Assembly (NCBI RefSeq): GCF_031458395.1
Contig: NZ_JAVDYJ010000001.1
Coordinates: 806,001-870,000, forward strand
Source: Enteractinococcus fodinae
GTDB taxonomy: Bacteria; Actinomycetota; Actinomycetes; Actinomycetales; Micrococcaceae
Direction of reading: 5' to 3'
DNA length: 64,000 nt
In this document: positions 37,780-46,393 of the stretch, one piece after another
Layout of the letters: the number at the start of each line of letters is the position of its first letter
How positions within the stretch are numbered: the stretch's first letter is position 1
Program-made: the position numbers and the translations under genes
Notes under the pieces: generated by a model
What the model saw: the letters and a program-made list of their open reading frames with translations, nothing else
Database searches by the model: none
What the model was told of the DNA's origin: nothing

Positions 37780-38721
37780 ATGGTGAAAATCCCACGAGTA
37801 CTTATCGCAGGCTGCGCTACTGCCGCGCTGGTCTTGACCAGTTGTGCGGGGGAGCAGGACGTAGACGCCACGAGCCTGACGATTGTCACTACCGAATCTA
37901 GCTTGGATCATGCCATGGCACTTGCCGTGGCCGACTACGTGGCAGAGCAGTCTATTGAAGTCGATCTCGAACAGCATCACGAACCCGATGACGTCTTTGC
38001 TGCACTAGAAGCAGATGCCCAGACTGCAGATGATCATGCGCGGATCGGGGTCGTCACTGCCCACCAAGACCCCACGATGGAAGAAAACCCACTGCGCGTG
38101 CCTGAGAGTCTTGAAATCGTCACCCAAGCGCCCGCAGAACTGGGCTTGGTCCCAGCCACCTCGACGGTTACAGCAGCACGATTCCAGCTGCACCAAGATG
38201 AGGCGGCCGACCAGCCGTTGGCACCAGCGTGCGACCAACAAACTTGGCTTCATGTTCATACCCCCGAACATGAGGTTGCCGCCACCGCGAGTGCACTGGC
38301 TGATCTGGGGTGTGAACCGGAGTTTGCGGCAGCACCACCGGAAGATACCGAATCCTATGCGGCGTTGGCAGAAAAGCTCATCGTCGAAGACGACACGGTC
38401 GCGCTGCTGTATAGCATCGATCCGATGATTCCCGATCAGGGGCTCGCCACACTCGATGTGGTGACCGATCAGTGGCCACACAGCAATGTGATCGCTGTAG
38501 CGGATCCTGAGGTGGAAGACCCGCTCACCGATCACATCGCGACAGTCCTGGATGCGTTAGATAGCGATGCGGCGACCGATTTGTTGCGCGGTTACCACAA
38601 TGCCCACACGTCATCATCGGACCTCGTCTACGATGTGGAACACGCGATCCGCTACTGGTTAGCCGCCCGCGGCTTAGCTGAACAAAACACTGTGAGCGAT
38701 ATCTCTACTGACAATGATTAG
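37780..38721 (+). CDS. Lipoprotein resembling glycine-betaine/choline binding proteins
   Basis: A 313-residue exported lipoprotein with a signal peptide and lipobox LTSC (lipidated Cys22). The mature part has alternating alpha/beta character (LTIVTTESSLDHAMALAVADYV; MIPDQGLATLDVVTDQWPH) similar to type II periplasmic binding proteins of the OpuAC class. No permease or ATPase is adjacent, so it may be an orphan receptor or have a different role. Its composition is acidic. It precedes the aminotransferase gene on the same strand. Confidence 0.65.
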   Translation: MVKIPRVLIAGCATAALVLTSCAGEQDVDATSLTIVTTESSLDHAMALAVADYVAEQSIEVDLEQHHEPDDVFAALEADAQTADDHARIGVVTAHQDPTMEENPLRVPESLEIVTQAPAELGLVPATSTVTAARFQLHQDEAADQPLAPACDQQTWLHVHTPEHEVAATASALADLGCEPEFAAAPPEDTESYAALAEKLIVEDDTVALLYSIDPMIPDQGLATLDVVTDQWPHSNVIAVADPEVEDPLTDHIATVLDALDSDAATDLLRGYHNAHTSSSDLVYDVEHAIRYWLAARGLAEQNTVSDISTDND

Positions 38722-38769
38722 TTGTCATCTACAATCGAGCTACACTCGAAGGCTTTCAGGAGGACCCAG

Positions 38770-40011
38770 GTGCCGACCACTTCTACTTACCGCGATATTC
38801 GCCAGTCATCAAAGTTACTCAACGTTCGTTACGACGTCCGCGGTCCCATCCTGGAAGAAGCACAACGCTTAGAAGCCGCCGGGCAACGTATTATGCGGTT
38901 GAATATCGGCAACCCGGCACCCTTTGGGTTCGAAGCACCAAGCGAGATCCTCAAAGATATGATCGCCAATCTGCCAGAGGCCCAAGGTTATTCGGATTCG
39001 AAGGGGATCACCCCGGCGCGTCGGGCGGTATCGCAGTACTACGAAACCGCAGGCATCATGGACATCCGCAGCGATGATGTGTTCATCGGCAACGGTGTGT
39101 CCGAAATGATCTCCATGGTGCTCCAGGCTCTGCTGGATGATGGCGATGAGGTGCTCATCCCGGCACCGGATTACCCACTGTGGACGGGCGCTACGACGCT
39201 ATCCGGTGGTAATGCGGTGCACTACCGGTGTGTGGAAGAAGAAGGCTGGACCCCAGACCTCGAACACATTGAATCCCGAGTCTCCGAACGTACCAAAGCC
39301 ATTGTCATTATCAATCCGAATAACCCCACGGGTGCGGTGTATTCGCGTGAGACCCTCGAAGGCATTTTCGAGATAGCGCGACGTTACGGGCTGGTCGTAC
39401 TGTCGGATGAGATTTATGAAAAAATCCTGTACGAAGATGCCGAGCACATTCACGCGGCATCGATTGCTGACGATGTCCTGGTGTTAACGTTTTCCGGGCT
39501 GTCCAAGGCCTACCGGGTGGCCGGTTACCGTGCTGGCTGGGTGGCCGTGTCGGGTGCCAAGCACCGCGCGACCGACTTTTTAGAAGGCTTGACTCTGCTG
39601 GCCAATATGCGGATGTGTTCCAATGTGCCAGCCCAGCACGTAATCCAAACAGCCCTGGGTGGGTACCAGTCGATCAACGACTTGATTTTGCCCGGTGGAC
39701 GCCTATTGGAGCAGCGCAACCTGGCAACCCAGATGCTTCGGGAGATCCCGGGTGTTTCGGTGCAAGAGGCTCAGGGCGCGTTGTATCTCTTCCCGAAACT
39801 TGACCCTGAGGTTTACCCGATTAACGATGACGAAAGTTTTGTCATCGAATTGCTGCGTCAACAACGCATTCTGGTCTCCCATGGGCGCGCCTTCAATTAT
39901 CCCGACACCGATCACTTCCGGTTGGTCACACTACCGTCGGTCCATGAACTGACCGAAGGTATTGAACGCATCGGCGCATTCTTAGCCGACTATCGCAACC
40001 GCTACGCCTAA
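38770..40011 (+). CDS. Pyridoxal phosphate-dependent aminotransferase, AlaA-like
   Basis: A 413-residue class I/II aminotransferase. The PLP lysine is Lys246 in FSGLSKAYRVAGYRAGW. Other conserved segments are NIGNPAPFGFEAP, YSDSKG, INPNNPTGAVYS and the phosphate-binding arginine region FRLVTLPS. It is close to the glutamate-pyruvate (AlaA/AlaT) group. GTG 38770 follows a strong AGGAGGAC site; an upstream in-frame ATG at 38722 lacks one. Confidence 0.88.
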   Translation: MPTTSTYRDIRQSSKLLNVRYDVRGPILEEAQRLEAAGQRIMRLNIGNPAPFGFEAPSEILKDMIANLPEAQGYSDSKGITPARRAVSQYYETAGIMDIRSDDVFIGNGVSEMISMVLQALLDDGDEVLIPAPDYPLWTGATTLSGGNAVHYRCVEEEGWTPDLEHIESRVSERTKAIVIINPNNPTGAVYSRETLEGIFEIARRYGLVVLSDEIYEKILYEDAEHIHAASIADDVLVLTFSGLSKAYRVAGYRAGWVAVSGAKHRATDFLEGLTLLANMRMCSNVPAQHVIQTALGGYQSINDLILPGGRLLEQRNLATQMLREIPGVSVQEAQGALYLFPKLDPEVYPINDDESFVIELLRQQRILVSHGRAFNYPDTDHFRLVTLPSVHELTEGIERIGAFLADYRNRYA

Positions 40012-40018
40012 CAGCGCA

Positions 40019-40294
40019 TTAGCTTTCGGCTGGTTCAGCCGGTTCGGTCTGGGCGCGTACTTCTTCCAGACGCGTCCGGGCGCCATCGAGCCAGGCTTCA
40101 CACCGGCGTGCTAGGGCTTCCCCGCGCTCCCACAGGGCCAAGGATTCTTCTAAGCCTGCGCCACCGGCTTCCAACCGTTCCACGGTTTGGATGAGTTCGG
40201 TACGAGCTTGCTCATAGGTCATGGTGTCGACGTCGGAGACATCAGCCGAGGAGAATCCTTCAACGGCGGGTTGGTTTTGTGGTTGTTCAGTCAC
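40019..40294 (-). CDS. xseB: Exodeoxyribonuclease VII small subunit
   Basis: A 91-residue helical subunit. The core TYEQARTELIQTVERLEAGG followed by LEESLALWERGEALARRCEAWL (named by parts) is diagnostic. It binds XseA and is needed for the single-strand-specific nuclease. It is encoded directly after xseA with a 5-bp gap, in one leftward operon. An acidic tail (EPAEPAES) ends the protein. Confidence 0.95.
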   Translation of the reverse strand: MTEQPQNQPAVEGFSSADVSDVDTMTYEQARTELIQTVERLEAGGAGLEESLALWERGEALARRCEAWLDGARTRLEEVRAQTEPAEPAES

Positions 40295-40299
40295 GAGTC

Positions 40300-41559
40300 T
40301 TACTCCTGGGTCGTTTCGGTTACGGAGGTGGCAGTTGCGGTCAGTCGGCCGGCTGCTACCAAAATATCAAGTTTGTCGCCCACCGTGACCTGCCCGGCGT
40401 TGCGCAGGATCGCATCATCGTGTTGGACGACGGCATATCCACGGTTGAGCGTCTGCTGGGGCGACAGCGATCGGACGCGAGCTTGGAGCTGACCGACATG
40501 ATCGGTGGCACGATGCAATTGATGGGCAAACGTTGAGCGGATTCGAGCCAGAAGTTGTCTGACTTCATCTCGCCGAGCGGTGATCATGGTTTCGGGCTGC
40601 GCCAGCACCGGCCGGGAGCGTAGCTGTTGGATCTGGTGGGCTTGCACATCGACTAGGCGTTGCACTGCCTGGGCCATGCGCAGTCGAACATCTGAGATCC
40701 CGGCGCGTTCCATCGCGGCATCGGGCACGATGGTTTTCGCCGCATCGGTGGGAGTTGATGCCCGGAAGTCTGCCACGTCGTCCAAGACCGGCCGGTCAGC
40801 TTCGTGACCGATCGCAGACACCACCGGAGTTCGCACCCCAGAAACAGCACGGATCAGCGCCTCATCGGAAAACGGCAAAATGACCTCTTCTAAGGCGCCG
40901 CCACCACGGGCTATGACAATCACATCGACGGCTGGGTTCTGATCCAAGGCGTACAACGCGGCAGTGACTTCGGAGCTGACCTGTGGGCCCTGCATAGCGG
41001 CGTGGAAGACTTCAAATTCTGCCGCAGGCCAGCGTAACCACACGTTGCGCTGCACGTCGTGCATCGCATCTGAGTCTCGTCCGGTGATCAGTCCGATCCG
41101 ATTGGGCAGCATCGGCAAGGGTTTTTTGCGTTCGGGTGCGAACAGGCCCTCTTCCGCCAGGGCTCGTCGCAGTCGTTCAACCCGGGCTAACAGCTCGCCG
41201 ATCCCCACCGGGCGCATGTCATTGACGATCATGGTCAATCGACCGGTTTTGGTATAGAAGTTCGGTTTGACTAAGGCGACCACACGGGCGCCTTCTTTAA
41301 TCGATGGGTCGAGCGTTTGGGCGGTGCGGGACCATGCGACCACCGGCAGGGACATTTCAACATCCAGGTCGCGTAGGGTCATCCAGGCGTGACCGCGGCT
41401 GACGCGATGTTCGATCAGTTGGCCTTCGACCCAGGTGGGGGAGACGCGTTCGATGTACTGTTTGAGGTTGTCAGACAGCCGCGACAAGGGCCACGGGTTC
41501 TCGGGCGTGGTGTCTGCGGCTTGTTGTGGTTGCGCAGTACCGGACGTGTGTTCAGACAT
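40300..41559 (-). CDS. xseA: Exodeoxyribonuclease VII large subunit
   Basis: A 419-residue nuclease subunit that degrades single-stranded DNA to oligonucleotides. The N-terminal OB-fold begins LSDNLKQYIERVSPTWVEGQL. The catalytic region follows with PNRIGLITGRDSDAMHDV and the signature VIVIARGGGALEEV, and VVSAIGHEADRPVLDDVADFRASTPTDAA (named by its start) is conserved. The ATG at 41559 has AGGTGGA upstream; a GTG nine bases earlier is less likely. The operon is xseA-xseB. Confidence 0.95.
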   Translation of the reverse strand: MSEHTSGTAQPQQAADTTPENPWPLSRLSDNLKQYIERVSPTWVEGQLIEHRVSRGHAWMTLRDLDVEMSLPVVAWSRTAQTLDPSIKEGARVVALVKPNFYTKTGRLTMIVNDMRPVGIGELLARVERLRRALAEEGLFAPERKKPLPMLPNRIGLITGRDSDAMHDVQRNVWLRWPAAEFEVFHAAMQGPQVSSEVTAALYALDQNPAVDVIVIARGGGALEEVILPFSDEALIRAVSGVRTPVVSAIGHEADRPVLDDVADFRASTPTDAAKTIVPDAAMERAGISDVRLRMAQAVQRLVDVQAHQIQQLRSRPVLAQPETMITARRDEVRQLLARIRSTFAHQLHRATDHVGQLQARVRSLSPQQTLNRGYAVVQHDDAILRNAGQVTVGDKLDILVAAGRLTATATSVTETTQE

Positions 41560-41636
41560 CTGTTCCACCTACACTAGTTTTTGACCACCATGATGATGTC
41601 ACACATCGGACAATGTGAAGAAAGCGGGATTCACGG

Positions 41637-42545
41637 ATGCGTAACTTCTTGGCCGTTGTGCTTGCCATTCTTGCTGGCTTGACGACGGTTGTTGGGTTAG
41701 TTTCTTGGCGGCTCAGCGACCTTGTCCATGAACCGGAGCCTGTCCAAGAGATTCTAGGCTCCGGCGAGGCCGCAGAAGATTTCAAATCAGCGGTTCCCGA
41801 CGCGCTGGGCAATATGACGGTGGGCGCAACCGGCGTGGCTGCGGTGGATGAGACCATTAATCGTGCGGTCAGCGAAGCCAGTGGCCAAGTCGTTGCTGCT
41901 GACGGCTTTGACCAGGCTTGGCAGGAGTCCCTCGAAGCCACCCGGCTCGGTTGGGCCGATGATATCAATACGTTGCGTTCCCAGCTCAACGCCGGCGAAT
42001 CGATTCCGGAAAATTCCACCGCAGCCCAACTGGACCTGCGCCTGGAGCCGATCGTGGGGCTGGTGGTGTCGATGATCGAGGATGCGCTGTCTACTATTCC
42101 AGGGGTCGATGCATCCTTGGACATGGAGTCCGATATTGATGCCACGGTGCCCACCTCAATCCCTCCGGTGTCCGTTTTGACGGCTGAACAGGTGGTGGTA
42201 GCCGAAGAGGTGATGACGTTGTGGCCGGCCATGCTAGCCCTGGCAGTGTTACTGTTCGTCATGGCACTGGTCGTGGCCTCACCGGGAAGCCGCTGGATCG
42301 TGTGGTTACTGACCGGATTACTGGTGGCACTAGGTGGGGTGCTGGTCAAAGTCGGGTACACCCTGATGCAGAACCAGCTGTTGGATAGCACCGATGACGC
42401 TTCGCAGTTGGCCCTGTTGCGCCCCTTGTTGCGAGCCGTGCAGGATTGGGCGGATCCGCAACTCATCGTGCTCATCGCGGTTGGGGTGGGCCTGACCTTA
42501 TTGGGCATTTTGGGCGGGTTCATTTCCTCACACCGACGGCGCTAA
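41637..42545 (+). CDS. Membrane protein of unknown function
   Basis: A 302-residue protein with an N-terminal helix (FLAVVLAILAGLTTVVGLVSW), a large extracytoplasmic domain of about 170 residues and three helices near the C terminus (MLALAVLLFVMALVVA, IVWLLTGLLVALGGVLV, LIVLIAVGVGLTLLGILGGF). The terminal HRRR is positively charged. This topology is seen in uncharacterised actinobacterial proteins next to xseA and rmuC. It overlaps the convergent SnoaL-like gene by 4 bp. Confidence 0.7.
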   Translation: MRNFLAVVLAILAGLTTVVGLVSWRLSDLVHEPEPVQEILGSGEAAEDFKSAVPDALGNMTVGATGVAAVDETINRAVSEASGQVVAADGFDQAWQESLEATRLGWADDINTLRSQLNAGESIPENSTAAQLDLRLEPIVGLVVSMIEDALSTIPGVDASLDMESDIDATVPTSIPPVSVLTAEQVVVAEEVMTLWPAMLALAVLLFVMALVVASPGSRWIVWLLTGLLVALGGVLVKVGYTLMQNQLLDSTDDASQLALLRPLLRAVQDWADPQLIVLIAVGVGLTLLGILGGFISSHRRR

Positions 42546-43006
42546 GCGCGGTAGCGAACTGCAGACTGCCCCTCGGGCGCGTTGACGTGTGTCTCGGGCC
42601 CACCGGGTACGACATCCGTGTTCTGAGCCGAGACGGCTCGCCAATATGGGCCTTGATCGTCCCTCAGGCGAGTGACAACGAATGTGAAGATCGTACGCCG
42701 GTCTCCGGCGGTCTGACCATCGGGGGTGTTCTGGCCGGTTACCGTCACCCGGGCGTGGACCACCGCGTGATCCTCACCGAGCATGCGGATCTCGGTTCTT
42801 CCCACACTCATGTGCGACTGGCCGAAGATATGGTCAAAACCAAATTGATGCGCTTGGCGGATTTGTGTTCTATTGGACCACCACAGTCCGGTGACGTTAA
42901 CAAAATGGGCATCTTCGACAAATAACTCAGCCAGAGCATCAGCATCGTGGGCGTTCCAGACCTGCTGGAAGCCTGTGATGATCGACTTGGGCGACTGCCG
43001 ATGCAT
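42542..43006 (-). CDS. SnoaL-like/DUF4440 family protein
   Basis: A 154-residue protein of the NTF2-like cone fold. The opening (IITGFQQVWNAHDADALAELFVEDAHFVNVTGLWW, named by VWNAHDADALAELF) is typical of the SgcJ/EcaC group. Members include small hydrolases, isomerases and ligand-binding proteins, so no reaction can be assigned. It lies 4 bp downstream of rmuC on the same strand and may be co-transcribed with it. Confidence 0.75.
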   Translation of the reverse strand: MHRQSPKSIITGFQQVWNAHDADALAELFVEDAHFVNVTGLWWSNRTQIRQAHQFGFDHIFGQSHMSVGRTEIRMLGEDHAVVHARVTVTGQNTPDGQTAGDRRTIFTFVVTRLRDDQGPYWRAVSAQNTDVVPGGPETHVNAPEGQSAVRYRA

Positions 43007-43010
43007 CGTA

Positions 43011-44225
43011 CTACTCCGTTTCTTTGAAGTTGGTCACCGTATCGATGTCAGCCTGGAGTTCAGGGGCGGTGACATCGCGGGTGCTTTGTTGAATCGGTTC
43101 GCCCACCTGGATGGTTTCTAGTGAGGCGTCGAGTTCCTCGAGGCGGCGGGCCGAGGGCAACACGCGACCCTCCAGGGTGGCCATCATGGAGTTGAACCGA
43201 GTCACTGTTGTATTAATAGATTTGCCCAATGAGTCGAGTCTGCGGCCCATCAGACCTAACCGTTCGTACAGCTCCCGGGCCGAGGCGAAGACAGTGCGCG
43301 CGTTATCGACCAAATTTTCCTGCTGCCAGGCGTAGGCGACCGATTTCAAGGTGGCCAGCAGCGAGACCGGTGACACCAGTGCGACACCCTGACTAAAGGA
43401 GTAGTCCAGTAACTGGGCATCGGCTTCGAGCGCCGCAGCAAGATGGGATTCAGCCGGCAGAAACAGCAGCACCAGATCGGGTGTGTTATCCAGGGCGTTC
43501 CAGTACTTCTTTGTCCCAAGTTCCTTGATGTGAGCACGCAGCGCGCGGGCGTGGGCAGCTTCATATTCAGTCCGCCGACGGTGGGACTCTTCTGTGCCAT
43601 CATCGACAATTTCGGCGGCTTGCAGGATGGCCGATAGCGGAGCCTTCGCATCGACGATCAGCGATTTGCCGCCGGGTAAGTGCACGAGCATATCTGGTCG
43701 GAATACTTCACCGTCCCGAGCAGCGGTATTGACCGAGAAACTCACCTGTTCATCAAAATCGGTGTGTTCTAGCATCCCGGCAGCTTCGACAATGCGACGC
43801 AACTGTACCTCACCCCAATGCCCACGAGCCGAGGACGAACGCAGGCTAGTGACCAATTTGTGGGTATTTTCTAACAGTGCGGCATCGGTGGCGTGGGCCG
43901 TGCGCAGCTGCTGAGATAACTGACCGTATTGCTGACCCCGGTCCCGTTCTAACTGTGCGACCTGACCGCCAAGATGTTCTAACTGCTGAGACAGTGGCCC
44001 CAGCATTTGCACGATCTGCTGCTGCGATTGAAACTGCTGGCGGTCCTCAGAGCGCTGCTGTTCCAATAAGTCGGCTCGTGTTCGTTCCGTGGCTAGCTGC
44101 TCACGCAATGCGGCTTCGGTGCCATTGGACCCGCCCGGTGCTGTTCGACGGCCCACCACAAAACCCACGGCAAAACATAACACCGCAACCAAAATCGTCA
44201 ACATGACGGCTGTTGAAATCTCCAT
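43011..44225 (-). CDS. rmuC: DNA recombination protein RmuC
   Basis: A 404-residue protein with an N-terminal membrane anchor (AVMLTILVAVLCFAVGFVVG), a long coiled-coil region rich in Gln and Leu (about residues 40-125) and a conserved C-terminal nuclease-like domain. The domain includes SARGHWGEVQLRRIVEAAGM, RPDMLVHLPGGKSLIVDAKAPL and LFLPAESHLAAALEAD. RmuC limits DNA rearrangement at short inverted repeats; its exact activity is unsettled. Confidence 0.92.
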   Translation of the reverse strand: MEISTAVMLTILVAVLCFAVGFVVGRRTAPGGSNGTEAALREQLATERTRADLLEQQRSEDRQQFQSQQQIVQMLGPLSQQLEHLGGQVAQLERDRGQQYGQLSQQLRTAHATDAALLENTHKLVTSLRSSSARGHWGEVQLRRIVEAAGMLEHTDFDEQVSFSVNTAARDGEVFRPDMLVHLPGGKSLIVDAKAPLSAILQAAEIVDDGTEESHRRRTEYEAAHARALRAHIKELGTKKYWNALDNTPDLVLLFLPAESHLAAALEADAQLLDYSFSQGVALVSPVSLLATLKSVAYAWQQENLVDNARTVFASARELYERLGLMGRRLDSLGKSINTTVTRFNSMMATLEGRVLPSARRLEELDASLETIQVGEPIQQSTRDVTAPELQADIDTVTNFKETE

Positions 44226-44372
44226 GTACTTACCTTGGCATATGACAGGGACACGGTAAGCCGAACGCGCGGAGTATGTGACGAAGCTGTTAGGCAGGTA
44301 CTCGATACTTGCGGTACCGAGATAACGTGGCAGAATGTAACCTGGACAACAGCCCTACCTTATGGAGTCTCG

Positions 44373-45197
44373 GTGTCAACTTCTACAGTGCGCAACAATA
44401 CGGTCTTGATCTCAGGCGGGAGTCGAGGAATCGGCCTCGCCATCGCAAAACGTTTAGCCGAAGACGGTGCCAACATCGTCTTGTTAGCCAAAACCGCAGA
44501 ACCTCATCCCAAACTGCCCGGTACCGTCTACACCGCCGCCGAAGAAATTCGGGCCGCCGGGGGACAAGCGCTGCCGATCGTCGGGGATGTTCGTGAAGAG
44601 GCCGACGTGCACGTTGCCGTGGATGCTGCCGTCGAGGCCTATGGCGGCATCGATATCGTCATTAACAACGCGTCGGCGATCAGCCTGGACTCGGCAGAAG
44701 ATATCGAGATGAAACGCTATGACCTGATGCAAGACATCAACGCTCGCGGCACCTTCTTGTTGACTCGCACGGCGCTGCCGTACTTGCAGGAATCAGCCGA
44801 CCCGCGCATTTTGAGTCTGTCGCCACCGGTGAATATGTCGCCAAAGTGGTTGGGTGCAGCCCCGGCCTACATGATGGCCAAATACGGCATGAGCTTAGCG
44901 ACCCTGGGCATCGGCGCTCAAAACGATATCCCAGCCACCTGCCTATGGCCCAAGACCACCATCCAAACGGCAGCCGTGCAATACGCCTTGGGTGGCACAA
45001 CGATGTACCAGCGCTCGCGTACCCCTGAGGTTTATTCTGATGCCGCCTATGCGGTGCTGACCGCCAAACCCAGCAGGTACGCGGGCCAAACGGTGTTGTG
45101 CGAAGACGTGCTCGAAGACGCCGGGGTAACAGACTTTGCGAAATACTCTCCCGGAGTGGATCCAGCCGATCTCGAAAAAGATATCTTCGTCGACTAG
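44373..45197 (+). CDS. Short-chain dehydrogenase/reductase
   Basis: A 274-residue NAD(P)-dependent oxidoreductase. The cofactor motif VLISGGSRGIGLAIAKRLAE starts near residue 11. NNASAI is at the expected place, and the LSPPVNMSPKW...YMMAKYG region carries the Tyr-x3-Lys pair as YMMAK. The group resembles HSDL2-like or citronellol-type SDRs. GTG 44373 has GGAG six bases upstream and removes an implausible 46-residue extension. It lies 47 bp before the thioredoxin gene. Confidence 0.85.
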   Translation: MSTSTVRNNTVLISGGSRGIGLAIAKRLAEDGANIVLLAKTAEPHPKLPGTVYTAAEEIRAAGGQALPIVGDVREEADVHVAVDAAVEAYGGIDIVINNASAISLDSAEDIEMKRYDLMQDINARGTFLLTRTALPYLQESADPRILSLSPPVNMSPKWLGAAPAYMMAKYGMSLATLGIGAQNDIPATCLWPKTTIQTAAVQYALGGTTMYQRSRTPEVYSDAAYAVLTAKPSRYAGQTVLCEDVLEDAGVTDFAKYSPGVDPADLEKDIFVD

Positions 45198-45244
45198 TAG
45201 GGTGGGCTCCGGTGAAGTTGAAGAACGCCGGATTGGAGACAGCG

Positions 45245-45595
45245 ATGCAGCAGCTCACGCTGGAAACCCTCGCAGAAACGGTCCAAGAACATGCCACAGT
45301 GATCGTCGATTTCTGGGCACCCTGGTGCACCACGTGTGCACGATTTAGTCCGATCTATTCTGACGTGGCGACCCAGTTCGACGACGTGCTGTTTGCGACG
45401 GTGAACACCGATGAGCAACAGGACCTGGCGGCCATTATGGGTATCCGGTCCCTGCCCACCCTGGTGGCCTTTCGCCACGGTAAACATGTCTTCGCCAAAT
45501 CCGGGGTCACCACGCGGCGCCAGTTGGCCCAGATCGTCGATCAGATCCGCAGTCTTGAACCGCAGCAGGACGCATCGGGACCCGACACCCAGTAG
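45245..45595 (+). CDS. Thioredoxin family protein
   Basis: A 116-residue thioredoxin fold protein. The active site is WAPWCTTC (Cys28 and Cys31), so the dipeptide between the cysteines is TT instead of GP; the cis-proline loop is SLPTLV. It should be a disulfide reductase with a redox potential different from the standard CGPC thioredoxin. The ATG at 45245 follows GGAGACAGCG. It is co-directional with the SDR gene. Confidence 0.88.
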   Translation: MQQLTLETLAETVQEHATVIVDFWAPWCTTCARFSPIYSDVATQFDDVLFATVNTDEQQDLAAIMGIRSLPTLVAFRHGKHVFAKSGVTTRRQLAQIVDQIRSLEPQQDASGPDTQ

Positions 45596-45692
45596 TTATC
45601 CACATTTTGGTTCCTGTGTAGCACACGATTGCGCGGCAGCTGCCAGGCTTCTATGTATCGGAACAGCACACGAGGCGATAGGAGCACATCCG

Positions 45693-46238
45693 ATGCATAG
45701 GAACTTTTCTTTTCTGCTGACCCCGCGAGCTTTCACCCGACGAGAGAAAACCTGTATCCGCCAGGACGTCAAGCGCTTTCAAAAAATCAGCCGGGACCAC
45801 GGATGCGCAACCTTCGAGGACTACGCCGAATTCGTGTACGAACGGACACGACGCGATGATGAAGGCCACCTGACCCAAAAATCCTTCGAACTGTTTCGCG
45901 GGCTGGGTGCGTTCTTTGGAGACCAGTTGCTCGACGAGACCACGATGTCCCGAGGTACTGCGAATGTGGAGAAAGACGAGTCTCCAGAAGCGCTGGCACA
46001 TCTTATCGTCGCGAACTATCCCGGATGGCTGTTGGTCGATCACCTCACCGGCCAATCTGTGGTCATTCCTTTCATCATGAGCCAACGAATCTTCACCTCG
46101 AATTACTGGTCGGCGTCGCTGGACGATATTTTCGATGAAATCGTGGACTGGAACCATGGATATCTCACCGTCGATGAGGTCCAAACTCCGTGGATCGCCG
46201 GGCCCGATCTCGAGGCAGTAAACCTTTGGGCCGCCTAA
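45693..46238 (+). CDS. Hypothetical protein, 181 residues
   Basis: The ATG at 45693 has a good ribosome binding site (AGGAGC). The protein is soluble, mildly acidic and rich in aromatic residues. Visible segments are TRREKTCIRQDVKRFQKISR, then ELFRGLGAFFGDQLLDETT and PEALAHLIVANYPGWLLVDH. The pattern is loosely reminiscent of DUF3806-type proteins, but I cannot confirm it. There is no signal peptide or membrane helix. It stands alone upstream of the copper ATPase. Confidence 0.55.
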   Translation: MHRNFSFLLTPRAFTRREKTCIRQDVKRFQKISRDHGCATFEDYAEFVYERTRRDDEGHLTQKSFELFRGLGAFFGDQLLDETTMSRGTANVEKDESPEALAHLIVANYPGWLLVDHLTGQSVVIPFIMSQRIFTSNYWSASLDDIFDEIVDWNHGYLTVDEVQTPWIAGPDLEAVNLWAA

Positions 46239-46266
46239 GATGACCCTGGCACCAAGGTCTCGATGC

Positions 46267-46310
46267 GTGAGAAGCACTTGACTGTTATGTGAGAGGCACT
46301 TGCCTGTTAA
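46267..46310. repeat. Two tandem 22-bp repeats before the copper ATPase
   Basis: Units 46267-46288 and 46289-46310 match at 19 of 22 positions and share the cores GTGAGA, GCACTTG and CTGTTA. They lie 84 bp before the start of the P-type ATPase gene. Two head-to-tail copies, each two helical turns long, suggest binding sites for a regulator. A remnant of a mobile element end is an alternative that I cannot exclude. Confidence 0.5.
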
Positions 46311-46393
46311 GGGCCTGGTGAGGTCTGTGCGAGGATGGGTTTGTAGGATTGAAGACGATCTGCCGCTCCTCACTGGGCTGCAAGAGAGGCGCC

